Origin: Basidiobolus meristosporus CBS 931.73
Lineage: Eukaryota; Basidiobolomycota; Basidiobolomycetes; Basidiobolales; Basidiobolaceae
DNA length: 64,000 nucleotides
Assembly (NCBI GenBank): GCA_002104905.1
Contig: MCFE01000166.1
Location: 62,001-126,000 of the forward strand
Reading direction: 5' to 3'
In this document: positions 20,108-30,253 of the stretch, piece by piece
How the letters are laid out: every line of letters starts with the position of its first letter
Numbering within the stretch: the first letter of the stretch is position 1
Position numbers and translations under genes: made by a program
Notes under the pieces: generated by a model
The model's database searches: none
What the model was told of the DNA's origin: nothing
What the model saw: only the letters and a program-made list of their open reading frames with translations

Positions 20108-22207
20108 TCATAGCAATACAAAGTTCCCAACTGTCAATGCTTCTGGTGCTATAGTCTTATCAAATCTCTGCTTCATCTTTTCTGCACTCTGAGATACTTT
20201 GGTCTGTGCCTCTTGACGTCTTTGTTCCAGTTGCTGGTATCTACTTGGCTGACTAAGTTCATCTTCTGAGGCATCTGTAGGCTTGGGTTGTGTGAGATCT
20301 CCTGGAATCCTTGGTTCACATCCATACACTAAGTAAAATGGTGATTGCTGGGTAGTGTTGTGTACTCTGACTCTGCATGCAAAGAGTGCCTGGTCTATAT
20401 ACTCATCCCATCTACTGACAACTCCATTTGCATACATGGTCAGCATTTTTCCAAATAATCCATTAAACCGCTCAGTAACTCCATTAGTTCTGGGGTGATA
20501 TGCCAAGGTTTTCAAGTGTCTGATCTGCTGCATTTCCAGGTAAGCCTCTAATGTCTTTGCCATAAAGTCTGCTCCTCTATCAGATAAGATCTCCACAGGG
20601 CATCCAAACTTCATCAGGATCTCATGGTAAATGAAACTTGCAACTTCTTGTTCACTGGCTATTGGTACAGCTTTAGCAACTGGCCATTTGGTGGCATGGT
20701 CAATTGCTACTAGGATCCAACGGTTGCATTTCCTGGTGGTTGGCAGTCTTCCAATAAAGTTAATTCCCCATCTCTCAAATGGTCTTACAGGCTCCAAAGG
20801 GAAGAGTTTGGCAATTCTTTGTGGCTGGCCTTGATTGATTTGGCAGTTTGGGCATGTTTTCACTAGCTTCTCAATATCTTGTTTCATTCTGGGCCACCAT
20901 GCTCTGGCTTTCACAAGGCTATAGGTGCCTTCAATCCCAAGATGTCCATATCCATTGTGTAGCTTATGTATTAAATCCAGGCAAGAAACATAAGGGCAAT
21001 AGGCAATAGGGCTTCCATCAACAATTTGGTAGAGTGTTTCATCCTGTACTACAAATTTGCTGGCTTCATCACAGATTATCTTCTTGATATCTTCATCCAC
21101 CTCATTAGGAATGGCTTGGTCCTCCAAGTACCTTGGTAATAGGCTAGGCCATTGTGATTCATGCACCAAGTTGAGTTGTGCAACTTGATCTAATCTTGAT
21201 AAGGCATCAGCAACTGTGTTGTTTTTTCCAGGGCTGTAGACAATCTCCAAGTCAAATTGCGGAATGTTTTCACTCAATCTTGTCATTCTTCTAGAGAGCA
21301 CCTTCTGAGTAAATACATACTTGAGGGAGGCATGATCAGTCTTTGCAGTGCACTTGACTCCTTCAATATAGCATCTCCATGTCTTCAAACAGTGTATTAT
21401 AGCAAGCATCTCCTTCTCATGGACTGGATAGTTTTGTTCTGCTGAGTTCAGTTTCTTCAATTCTAAGGCAACAGGGTAGTCCTTTCCCTGGTGTTCTTGG
21501 CTCAGCACTCCATTAATTGCATAATCTGAAGCATCTGTGCACAGAGTGAACTCTTTTCTGAAGTCTGGTATTCTTAAGCTTGGCAGCTTAGCAAGTTCAT
21601 TCTTGAGCGTCTGGAAGGCAGTTTCACAAGCTATGTCCCACTTGTAGGTATTGTCTTTTTTGAGGATATCAGTTAAAGGGGCTGCAATACTTGCAAACGA
21701 CTTGACAAATCTCCGATAATAGGAAACCATTCCAAGGAATGATCTGAGTTCTGATATGCTATGGGGCTGCTTCAGATTCTTGATAACTTCAACCTTCTTA
21801 GGGTCTAAGGTCACTCCTGTGCTAGTCACTATGTGTCCCAAATACTCAACCTGTTCCTTGAAGAATTCACACTTGGCTAGCTTGCCATATAGCTTGTTCT
21901 CTCTTAGCTTCTCCAATACCTTTTCAATGTGCACTATGTGATCCTCTTCTGTCTTGCTGTATATCAATATGTCATCCAGGTAGATTATCACAAACTTGTC
22001 TAAGTACTCCTGAAAGACAGTCTGCATCATTGTCATGAATGTTGCAGGGGCATTAGTGAGGCCAAAACTCATGACTAAGTACTTGTAATGTCCATATCTG
22101 GTCCTGAATGCTGTCTTAGGGATATCTTCTGGTTTCACCCTAGTCTGGTTGTATCCTGACATGAGGTCAATCTTGCTGAAAATAGTGGCTCCATTAAGTT
22201 GGTCCAA
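20108..22207 (-). CDS. pol: gypsy pol, 699-codon open frame: RT, RNase H, integrase
   Basis: Longest open frame in the window and part of a larger original polyprotein. RT: FSKIDLMSGYNQ near residue 15 and YLDDILIYS near residue 77, both catalytic sites kept. RNase H: CTDASDYAI near 225, HEKEM, and KTDHASLKY. Integrase: zinc finger ending TCPNCQ near 465; core with RWGINFIGRLP, where Asn replaces the first catalytic Asp, then ILSDRGADF and TERFNGLFG. The frame ends near residue 699 in the GPY/F region at a stop (20,108); homologous coding continues to about 19,890. So RT looks competent, but integrase lacks one catalytic residue, and the frame lacks gag, protease and the RT N-terminus. Confidence 0.85.
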   Translation of the reverse strand: MDQLNGATIFSKIDLMSGYNQTRVKPEDIPKTAFRTRYGHYKYLVMSFGLTNAPATFMTMMQTVFQEYLDKFVIIYLDDILIYSKTEEDHIVHIEKVLEKLRENKLYGKLAKCEFFKEQVEYLGHIVTSTGVTLDPKKVEVIKNLKQPHSISELRSFLGMVSYYRRFVKSFASIAAPLTDILKKDNTYKWDIACETAFQTLKNELAKLPSLRIPDFRKEFTLCTDASDYAINGVLSQEHQGKDYPVALELKKLNSAEQNYPVHEKEMLAIIHCLKTWRCYIEGVKCTAKTDHASLKYVFTQKVLSRRMTRLSENIPQFDLEIVYSPGKNNTVADALSRLDQVAQLNLVHESQWPSLLPRYLEDQAIPNEVDEDIKKIICDEASKFVVQDETLYQIVDGSPIAYCPYVSCLDLIHKLHNGYGHLGIEGTYSLVKARAWWPRMKQDIEKLVKTCPNCQINQGQPQRIAKLFPLEPVRPFERWGINFIGRLPTTRKCNRWILVAIDHATKWPVAKAVPIASEQEVASFIYHEILMKFGCPVEILSDRGADFMAKTLEAYLEMQQIRHLKTLAYHPRTNGVTERFNGLFGKMLTMYANGVVSRWDEYIDQALFACRVRVHNTTQQSPFYLVYGCEPRIPGDLTQPKPTDASEDELSQPSRYQQLEQRRQEAQTKVSQSAEKMKQRFDKTIAPEALTVGNFVLL

Positions 22208-22675
22208 AAGCTCATCAATCTAAGGTATGGAGTACTTATTCTTGACGGTAACTGAGTTCAGGGCTCTGTGGTCAATTCACATCCTAAGTGTTCCATCCTT
22301 CTTTTTCACAAAAAGCACCGGTGCTCCCCAGGGTGACTTGCTGGGCCTGATGTATCCTTTCTCCAATAGCTGATCAATTTGTCTCTTCATTTCCTCCAAT
22401 TTCAATGGACTCATTCTGTAAGGTGTCTTGCTCACTGAAGGGCTATCACCTGTGTCAATGGCACGATCCACGTCTCTGACTAGTGGTAGGCTTACAAGCT
22501 CATCAGGAAACACGTCTGAATATTTCTTCAAGAGAGTCTGGACCTGCTGGGGTGCTGGAGTAGCAGAATCCTCCTGTAATACTGCCATGAGGAACATCTG
22601 GGTACCTTTTCTAAGCGCTCTACAGAACTTGGTCTTGCTAAGTTCACTTGTCTCACACATACTGGAATTGACCAA
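22208..22675 (-). pseudogene. pol: gypsy RT N-terminus with nonsense codons
   Basis: Encodes LPLVRDVDRAIDTGDSPSVS, SPLKLEEMKRQ and KSPWGAPVLFVKKKDGTLRM. It is separated from the 699-codon frame by two point changes seen against 7696-13279: TGC to TGA after TLRM, and TGG to TAG in the PWIDELL segment. No frameshift is needed, so decay here is by single substitutions. Confidence 0.78.
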
Positions 22676-22747
22676 GTTGAAATCCAGCCTGGCAGGTAAT
22701 AGCTCATAGGTCTTGTTGTCTTTTTGGATCTGAGCAGCATGGGTTCT

Positions 22748-23720
22748 CTAGTTGATTGATGGATTACAACAAAATAGCCAGGTTTTTCCAAGTACAAGGT
22801 CAAACTTGCAGTTCCCAAATATATAAGCCTGTAGGTCTTCTTCATAGTCCTTGATCTTCATTCTTACTGGCTGGGTAGTACGGTTGATTATGTGAAAGTT
22901 CCCATCAGCTGTGGAGACTGAAGTTGATTTGGTAGGTTCTGAGTTGATTCCAGCTTTCAAGGCAAATTGCTCTGACATGTACTCATGTGATGCCCCAGAG
23001 TCAATCATGATTTTGGCAGGTACTCCATTGATTACTCCATTTGAGTACAATAACTTCCCTGAGTTTGAGGTCATTTGGGACAAGTACTCTTCTGTCATAT
23101 GGAAGGTGAGTTCCAAGTCTTCTTCAAGCTCATCTTCCACATTACTGTATTCATGGGACTCGATATGGTTGAAGGTTCTTGTTGGCTGGTGTCCATTTCT
23201 TCTCTGAGGGCAGTACTTTGCAATATGTCCTTGCTGGTGGCAATTGAAGCAAAGTCCTTTCTTCTTACATTCTTCCAAGGTAGGATTCTTATGCATAGCA
23301 CCTATTTCCATTGGCACTGCTTCTGACTGTCTTTTTTCATAGTGATTGTAGCCTTTCTGATTAGTCACTGTAGGCTTCCCAACTCCAAACATGGCTGAGT
23401 CATAGTCAATGGCAATCTTGATGGCTTCTTCTATAGTCTGAGGTCTTTGATAATTCACTTCCTTGCAAGTTCTTTCTTTCAACCAACAATAAAGTATTCA
23501 ACTTGATCCAGGGTGTCCATTTGTTCAATTTGTCCATTTAGACATCTGTACTCATAGATGTACTCTTGAACCATGCCTTTCTGTCTGAGTGTCTTTAACT
23601 CCTTATTAGTAGTGTCTGCTGGTGTGGATATTCAAAAGCATCCTGAATTTCTGACACAAACTCATCCCAGGTAGAGATTGTAGAGCATCCCATCATAGTG
23701 GCTGATCTGATCTTGTTGTT
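22748..23720 (-). pseudogene. gag: gypsy gag (truncated) and protease
   Basis: The 244-residue frame (23482-22748) runs from KERTCKEVNYQRPQTIEEAI through the knuckle CFNCHQQGHIAKYC and on through the protease motif IMIDSGASHEYMS to DLVLGKTWLFC. This shows that gag and protease form one frame in this family. Upstream (23,483-23,720) more gag is visible in another frame, until homology stops at about 23,720. Confidence 0.8.
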
Positions 23721-23762
23721 AATCCCCATTTTACTTAGTGTATGGATGTGAACCAAGGATTC
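23721..23762 (+). pseudogene. short plus-strand gypsy integrase fragment
   Basis: About 42 bp matching the segment encoding PFYLVYGCEPRI (compare 6457-6497), in the orientation opposite to the copy on its left. It is cut by the solo LTR at 23,763. Confidence 0.5.
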
Positions 23763-24131
23763 TGTTGAAATATTGGACTATTTGATATCATTCAGCAGCT
23801 AAAAATTTACTTAACAATTCTAGGCTAGTCTTAGTCACTGTAAGACTCATTTACTGCCTTAACTTTGCCACTTTCTCTAGATATATGATCTTATGATTAT
23901 TCCCCTATAGTCATGATCAAATTAGCACTATTACCAAACATTATGTACTAACCCTGAAACTGTTACAGAATGCTCCTGAATATTGAGAAACCCTCCCTAC
24001 TTAGTATTGCAGCTGTATTACTTCTACAAAGGTATAAATACTGAGCTTCTTTATGAATAAACAACAGTTCAACTATTATCACTATTTCTTGATAAGTTCC
24101 TTATATCCAAATCACTTCTTAAATTGCAACA
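23763..24131 (+). repeat. solo LTR, second LTR family (369 bp)
   Basis: Starts TGTTGAAATATTGG and ends TTGCAACA, with inverted ends TGTTG/CAACA. It holds a TATAAATA box (about 24,032) and AATAAAC (about 24,056). Flanks are GATTC and GATAC, a possible 5-bp duplication with one mismatch. No PBS or polypurine tract adjoins it. A second copy is at 27996-28360 on the other strand. The ends look copia-like, but no coding part is linked to it here. Confidence 0.7.
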
Positions 24132-24574
24132 GATACCAGTAGGACTATCATCTGATACAGGCTCTGATACTGTATGATAGGCCGCAGATTCAGGTTGATG
24201 AGAATCAGTGACCAGCAGGATTTGCTGGTAAAGTACATGCTTAATGAGTATCCATTAAGTGCCAAGGCAAAGGCATGATTGTGCATACCTTCAAAGTAGC
24301 CCTTGCTTCTTAGCTGTTTGCAATATCTGCCATCAGATATATCTGATATGTTTGCGCTTGATTGCTACTGAATGCAGTACTTTATGGCTCCACAATATTT
24401 GATGGACTGCATGAGCTTCTTTATACAGGTTACTACCAGATTATATCCACAATGTGAGCAATATTTTCTGCCAGTAGAGGTGGATTCCAGACAAGTTGGA
24501 CGCCATGCAATGTTAGCACATGCAGGTATCAGTACAGTCTCTGGGTCATATGCTGCCATCCACATAATGGTTTT

Positions 24575-25190
24575 CTATTTGTACCATTTACATAGTAAGT
24601 TGCATCCCAGTATGATTTTGACAAAAAGTAGCAGTAAATCCTCAAAGACCCCATTATTGATATTAGTGGAAATGCACCACCTCTCTAGCCACAACATTAC
24701 ATCATTCACCAGTAGATGAACTACTGGGCTCACTTGACTCCATAAAGTATCCTTGGCATTTTTTTCCCTGGGTGTTGTCTCTTTGCATACTGGGATCTTG
24801 CCAGGCTCATGCAGGGTACTGTTGTTAGTGAAGATAGACTCACAATCCATCAGGGAGCCTGCTTCATCAGAGCTAGTACTTTGTGTGCCACATTCACAAG
24901 GCTGGGGTGAGCCTAAAGACAGCACAAACTCTCCTAACTCAGTTTGCACAAGCTGACAGGCACCACTAGATGCTGTTATTGAAGTATCAAGTGGCTGGCA
25001 AGATATTATTGATATAGCAGTGACTGGTGAATGGTAAAATAGGGCTTGTGTGGCAAAACACTGGCCATGATCCTTCTAGTACTTCCTAGACAGTCTGTCT
25101 GCTTCATGGCTGAAAGGCTTGCTAAAGTAGCCACATAGTCTTTGTTCTCTTCTCTTATGTTGTTGAATCAAGATAGTCTTGTCCATGGGG
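24575..25190 (-). pseudogene. family K minus-strand ORF (Cys-containing N-terminus), copy A
   Basis: From the ATG at about 25,184 the frame reads MDKTILIQQHKRREQRLCGY, then FSHEADRLSRKY and one stop, and stays open to 24,575. It has a Ser/Asp-rich middle (GTQSTSSDEAGSLMDCE) and a conserved block KDTLWSQVSPVVHLLVNDV. Copy B shows the same blocks (MDMTTLIQHHKRREKRPCGY; KDTLWSQVSPVIYLLVKDI), so selection on this protein is likely in the ancestor. The Cys/His N-terminus could be a degenerate zinc finger. A link to fungal KDZ-type transposases is only a weak guess. Confidence 0.5.
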
Positions 25191-25569
25191 CAACAGTTTA
25201 CACTCAACAACTTAATGGTATTATGTCACTTTTTTGTCAATACTTGAGTGAACTTATGCCAGTCTTGTATTTGACACATTGCACCAAAATGAATGTAGGA
25301 TTCAACAATGACCTGCTATAGTAAACATAACAAATTGAGTTATGGCATCACATACACACATGTATGTAACACCATTTCTCCTTTGGTTTAGCTCACTTCC
25401 ATATATGTGCTACCAAAAAACAAAGCAAAGTTGCATGGTTCCCAACCAAACCTCACTGTTGATGGCAGCAGAAGAATGTTTAGACAATAGCTTGCTTTGT
25501 GATTCTGTGCAGCAAGCAGGGCTACAACTAAAAAAGGTCCTGTGGACAGTGTGCCACTGAAGGTAAAAA

Positions 25570-26160
25570 TGCAGACTCCTTAAGCTCTCAGCTGAGTAGG
25601 CAATTGGAATCTCTGACAAGCTGCAAACTGATCATATTGCTGAGGCAGATGAGAATGTGGCAAAAGTTGTACCTTCAGAGAAGGACCAGCAAGTGGCCAT
25701 TGTAAGATTACCACCACTTGTATTAGCAAGTATGCTGTCAGCTCATACCAAAGTATTAATGAGGCAATTTGGTGTAGTGGCTGCAAGGATAGATGCAATG
25801 ATCTAGAGAAATCAGGAAACAGTCCCGGTACTGGATGAGAGGATAAAAGGTGCTGAGCAATCATTAACCCAGGTAGAGAAAGCAGTACCTTTGCTGCAAA
25901 GAAAGAACTCAAGTAGCTCAATGTTGCTGCCAAGAATTGAGCCATTTTCTGATGTAACAGCCAAGGAACACCATGCAGTCTTTAATGCACAACAACAGTG
26001 CCCTAAGATAAAGCCCACAGAGAAATATATTACAGCATGGGAGGGAGAAGATATAGTGATTATATTGAAGCCTAAAAACCAAAAGACATTCAACATCTGT
26101 GAAGCTGTCGGGCACAATGGTGAAGAGTGGGCTAAGATTCAGAGGCTGTTAGAAGTCTAG
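25570..26160 (+). pseudogene. family K plus-strand ORF with coiled coil, copy A
   Basis: It reads ADENVAKVVPSEKDQQVAIV, LASMLSAHTKVLMRQFGVVA, then a heptad-rich stretch around EQSLTQVEKAVPLLQRKN. Next come a Ser cluster and ITAWEGEDIVIILKPKNQK, with NICEAVGHNGEEWAKIQ. One stop lies near 25,804. Copies at 30.26, 36.6 and 51.1 kb preserve the order DEN..AN, LSAH, RIDAM.QRNQE, NSSSS, ITAWEGD, EEWA.IQ. Function unknown; a DNA-binding or structural accessory protein is possible. Confidence 0.55.
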
Positions 26161-26441
26161 CACGTTAACATCATAAGGTTGGCATACCATGGGACCATGA
26201 GGAGCTCAATGATAAGCACAATGTACTTGCCCTGCTTAATAAGCATTATCCTGGATTCAAACAAGCAAATGGATTTTGGGTCAGCATTGGTGTGCTATTA
26301 AAGTATCTCAAGATTAGCTGAAATTATTGAATGCAGAAGAACAAGGGTGCAATAGCTAAAAGCCAATGGCTTCCTCATGAGCCAATCACCAGCAGGGCCA
26401 AAAGCTCCAAACAGAATCAAAGAGGAATCAAGTAGCTGGAA

Positions 26442-26951
26442 GTGTGCCAATATGGAAAAAGCAGGCAAACACAGATGCACCAGCACAACATTTACCATGC
26501 AAAAAGCATAGCTCTACTCAAGAAGCACTCAGTTAAAGTAGTAGTGAAGGACCTGGCAGTGATAAGTACAAGCAGCTACCTCAGGAGCCCATCATGGCAA
26601 GGGCTGAGAGCTCAAAACAAGCAGGAAAGAAGCATCAGGTTGCCTGCAGAATGCCAGCAAGGGACATGTGGGCCAAAACAGCTGCATCAGAGCCGCATTT
26701 ATGAAGGAGAAAGCACAGTGCATTACAAGAAGCACTCAGATAAAGTAGCAGTGAAAGACCTGGAAGTGACAAAAGAAGAGGTAAAGGGGGAAAAGTCAAC
26801 CCAAGCTAGAGACAGGCAAGTGAGAGAAAAAAGCTGCAGTTCTTGCCAATTCATATCACAAGTCTGGAACAGACTAAATCCCTTCAAAGCCAAGAAAAAG
26901 TACCAAGAAGAAACAGCTGTTTTCACAAGGGTTGGAAGTGTAGCCAGTTGA
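26442..26951 (+). pseudogene. family K plus-strand ORF, distal part with internal duplication
   Basis: 169-residue basic frame. The block encoding KKHS.KV.VKDL occurs twice, 207 bp apart (AAGAAGCACTCAG at 26,520 and 26,727), whereas copies C and D have it once, so copy A carries a local tandem duplication. It ends with a Lys/Arg-rich CSSCQFISQVWNRLNPFKAK segment. No known domain. Confidence 0.45.
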
Positions 26952-26960
26952 GCCAAACTC

Positions 26961-27995
26961 CAGCAAGGTAGATGAGTTTGCTGAAAAAGTACAGTAGACT
27001 CAGATACAGTATCTTTACATTGCAAGTTGTATAAAATGGGAGCTCTAATTCCTGAGCCCAGTATTTATGCATCTTAATTACAGCATTTTAGGCTAATCAT
27101 GACAATGATCCTTGCTTGAGTAGTTGCATTGTTTGATGTGGGCAGGTTCTTGTTTTCTCAGCACAATGAGTACATCAATCCATTTTGCTATTTCAGTGAC
27201 TGAGTTGCCACTAGTATTTGGATTTAAAGGCTCACCAATAGAGGCTTCAATTGCAGTGTCATCTCCTAAATAAGCCTTGCTCATATGAATAATTATCAAG
27301 TTGCCAAACCACTTTTGCATATTGCACACATGTAGCAATGATCCAGGGTTGGTATAAAACTAATAATTAAGGTCACTACCACTCTTACAGACTGTTATAA
27401 GCAACCATTCTTCTGAAGGTACATAACTGGTATGATAAAGCTTCTGTTTTTTGCCTTCTTATATCTTAATGCATTCCCTTGCCAAGTAGTTGAGCAGTGG
27501 TTATGGCAACCAGGATTTCTTTGGTTGTTGTGCTTTCCCTTAGTTTCTGAAGAAAATGGCGTCTTCATTTCTCTTTGCTTAGCCATTACATCTGAGCCTT
27601 TAAAACAGGAGTCTGACATTGGGATTACTCATGGCCAGATTGATATTGCTTTTGGTCTAAAGATCATCTTCTAGGATCATCAGGCAGCTTTGGTACTATT
27701 ACAAGCATCAATATGACCAACAATGGAGTCTTGTATGCTGAAATATATGGTACTTAAGCCCTTCTTTCCTTTTGTTGAAGTTTCTCAACTCCTTCTGCAG
27801 TTCTTCTGGGATCAACCTCTTTTCCTATCACTATATTTCACAGCTTTATTGCTACAGTGTGGATCTGAGCTTTGATTATTCAGATTCTATAGTTCTTCCT
27901 ATCAAAATTCACCTCTACAGCAATGATGCCATTATAACTCTGCTTGCAAATAAAAGTCATCTCTAAAATGGCTTAAGGATATTTGGGCTTTAACC
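26961..27995. other. unassigned repeat-compartment sequence
   Basis: CpG-poor and AT-rich. Two minus-strand frames (27,619-27,395 and 27,338-27,093) could be pieces of one decayed protein, but no motif identifies it. No RNA gene was recognised. Confidence 0.3.
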
Positions 27996-28360
27996 TGTTG
28001 CAAGCTGAAGAAGATATTCATATAAGGACCTAAGAACAAATCTATGGTAATAGAGGAGCTGCTGATTACTTCTAAAGAAGCTCAAAATCTGCACTTTTAT
28101 AGATATACTCCAGTTGTATCACTAAGCTAAGGATGTTTCTCACTATCTAGGAGCACACTTCAGGAGTTTCTGGGTTAGTGTCCTATGCTTGGTGAGAGTG
28201 TAACCTTGATCTTGACTGGAATAGTATAGTTATTGGTTTATGCTTCTGAAAGAAGTGGCAGAGTTAGGGCTGTAAATGAGTCCCACAGTGACTACTACTC
28301 CGGATTTGTAGAGTAAATCTTTAGCTGTTTGATGATGCCAACTAGGTCAGTATTTCAGCA
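27996..28360 (-). repeat. solo LTR, second LTR family, inverted copy (365 bp)
   Basis: On the minus strand it starts TGCTGAAATACTGACC and ends GCTTGCAACA, and follows 23763-24131 along its length, including the TATAAAAG box and GAGCTTCTTTA block. It has a degraded first base pair pattern (TGCTG for TGTTG). No matching target duplication is visible (TAACC and GTCTC). Confidence 0.65.
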
Positions 28361-28570
28361 GTCTCATTAAGCCAGCATGATTTTTTGATACTTCTAGGCT
28401 TAAGGAATGCTCAAAAGCAGCATGCATAGAAAATCACTGTTCATGCTCTCAATTGAAACTAGCACAAGAGCAGTGTCCCCTAATGCAAACCTATAAGATA
28501 ACAAAGTAATAAGATCATTATAATACTAACATCATAATGGAATTTCAGTGCTGGATAACAGAACTACAGC
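28361..28570. other. unassigned sequence between a solo LTR and family K copy B
   Basis: AT-rich spacer without recognised features. Confidence 0.3.
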
Positions 28571-28597
28571 TGATGTGGCTATACTTATAGTTCCTGA

Positions 28598-29139
28598 TCA
28601 AAAATGTTTCATGATAATTGCATGGAACCAGTTCTCTAGCCTCAACATTATATCCTTCACCAGAAGATAGATTACTGGGCTCACTTGGCTCCATAAAGTA
28701 TCTTTAGCATTTGTTTTAAGGTGTGTTGTCTCATTGCATATTGGGATTTGACCAGGCTCATATGCAGTACTATTGTTAGGGGAGATAGGCTCACAATCCA
28801 TCAGTGAACTTTCTTTGTCAGAGCTAACATTGTGTGTGCCATGTTCAGACAGCTGAGGTGAGCCTCAAGGCATCACAAGCTCACATGAATCAGTTTGCAC
28901 AAGGTAACAAAGATGGCCAGGCGCCAATATAGAAGTATCGACTGGCTGGCAAGACAATGTTGGTACATTAGTAACTAAAAAATGGTCAAATATGACTTGT
29001 GTGGCAAAAACTGGCTGTGATCCTTGTTGTACTTCTTATGCAGTCTCCATGATTCATAGCTAAGAGGCCTGATACAATAGCCACATGGTCTTTTCTCTCT
29101 TCTCTTATGGTGTTGAATCAAAGTAGTCATGTCCATGGG
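28598..29139 (-). pseudogene. family K minus-strand ORF, copy B
   Basis: Starts MDMTTLIQHHKRREKRPCGY at about 29,133, then a frameshift. The distal block (28,801-28,598) encodes MDCEPISPNNSTAYEPGQ and KDTLWSQVSPVIYLLVKDI, which match copy A. Function unknown. Confidence 0.5.
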
Positions 29140-29562
29140 GCAAACAGTTTGACCTTCAACAACATAATGCTATTATATCACTTTTTGGTCAATACTCATG
29201 TAAATTTAAGATAGTCTTGTATTTGAGACATGGCACCTATGTGTAAATAAGATTCCATGAAGACCTGCCAAAGCAAGCATTATAAATAAAGTTGTTGCAC
29301 CACATACACATGAATATAACACTTTTTCCCCTTTGGTTTGGCCCACTTCCATATTTATGCAGCCAAAAAACAAAGCAAAGTTGTCTAGTTCCCAACTAAA
29401 CCCAACTGTTGACAGCAACAAAAGAATGGTTGGACAACAGCTTGCTTTGACCTTCAGTATAACAATCAGGGCTACATCCAAAAAAGGCCATGTTGACAGT
29501 GAGCCCACCAAAGGTAATAATGCAAACTCTTCAGGCTCTCAGTCAAGTAAGCAATTGAGTAC

Positions 29563-30253
29563 CTGTAATACATAGTAAAAGATACCTACTCTGAGTATTC
29601 CTAACAAGTAGTGCCTCCAAGGTCAGTTGGCTGTCAGCATGGTCACCTGGGAGTATCCTGTGGTCAGGGACTGGAAGTTCAGGTAGCAGCAGGTAGCAGT
29701 GATCACACTAATCAACAAGTTGGTATATTGATAAAAGGGATGAAGAATTATAGTTAAGGTATTGGCTCCCTTATAGACTTTTCTCACTGGCAAAGTGATT
29801 ACTAATCATGGCGTTCCAGAAGGTTCTGAAGATCAATAGAAATCTTAATGTCATCAGAATGAGCTAAGAGTATTCTAAGTAGGTACCACAGGGTTCTAAG
29901 AGGCCAGCATATCCAACCAATCAGGAATCAGTACTCTGAAACTGGTGTAACATAGGGATACCATATATGGAATAGATATAATAGGGATGGTGACACAGGT
30001 TGACCATGTGTCACAGGTACTGGCATGGTTACCTGCCTAATATAGAAGCACTTTTAGCTAGTAATCTTACATAAAGTGAGGGATAACTTGTGCCATAAGG
30101 TAAGCAAGTGTGTTAGTCAGCAGGCTTATGGGATAGTACTGATCAAGTAAGAAAAATGGGCTAAATCTAAAATAATTGTAGCAGAGAAATAGGGAAGTAG
30201 AAAATATGCAAATGAGCATATCTGTCAGTGGGTGTCACTGTGACCCCACTACA
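29563..30253 (-). repeat. solo LTR of gypsy family 2, inserted in family K copy B
   Basis: On the minus strand it begins TGTAGTGGGGTCACAGTG and matches the LTR at 38,036-38,660, which borders a gypsy integrase, and the partial one at 44,594-45,166. The left boundary is approximate (about 29,562). Plus-strand CTTATAGAC/CTTATATAC segments fit a promoter region. It splits the K coding sequence between AGCAATTGAGTACC and CCATTATGCTCAGG. Confidence 0.65.

Larger units (their letters stand above)
19507..23720 (-). mobile_element. Ty3/gypsy family-1 copy, 5'-truncated, with long open pol
   Basis: Minus-strand copy with 3' LTR (19507-19875), polypurine tract, integrase, RNase H, RT, protease and most of gag. 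It breaks off at about 23,720 inside gag, so the 5' LTR, PBS and gag start are missing. It is the least decayed pol in the window. Its LTR matches 6926-7294 most closely. Confidence 0.85.
24132..26960. mobile_element. repeat family K, copy A (unclassified, two divergent frames)
   Basis: Contains a minus-strand coding remnant (about 25,190-24,370) and a plus-strand one (about 25,570-26,951), about 380 bp apart. Parallel sequence in the same order occurs at 28.6-31.4 kb, 36.4-37.6 kb and 50.9-52.6 kb. Ends were not defined and no terminal repeats were found. The divergent layout recalls DNA transposons with separate transposase and accessory genes, but no catalytic motif is recognised, so the class is open. 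Confidence 0.55.

Noticed and set aside
24365-24565. CSHCGYN motif as proof of a KDZ-type transposase in family K
   Set aside because: A single Cys pair in a short decayed frame is not enough; only a weak possibility is stated.
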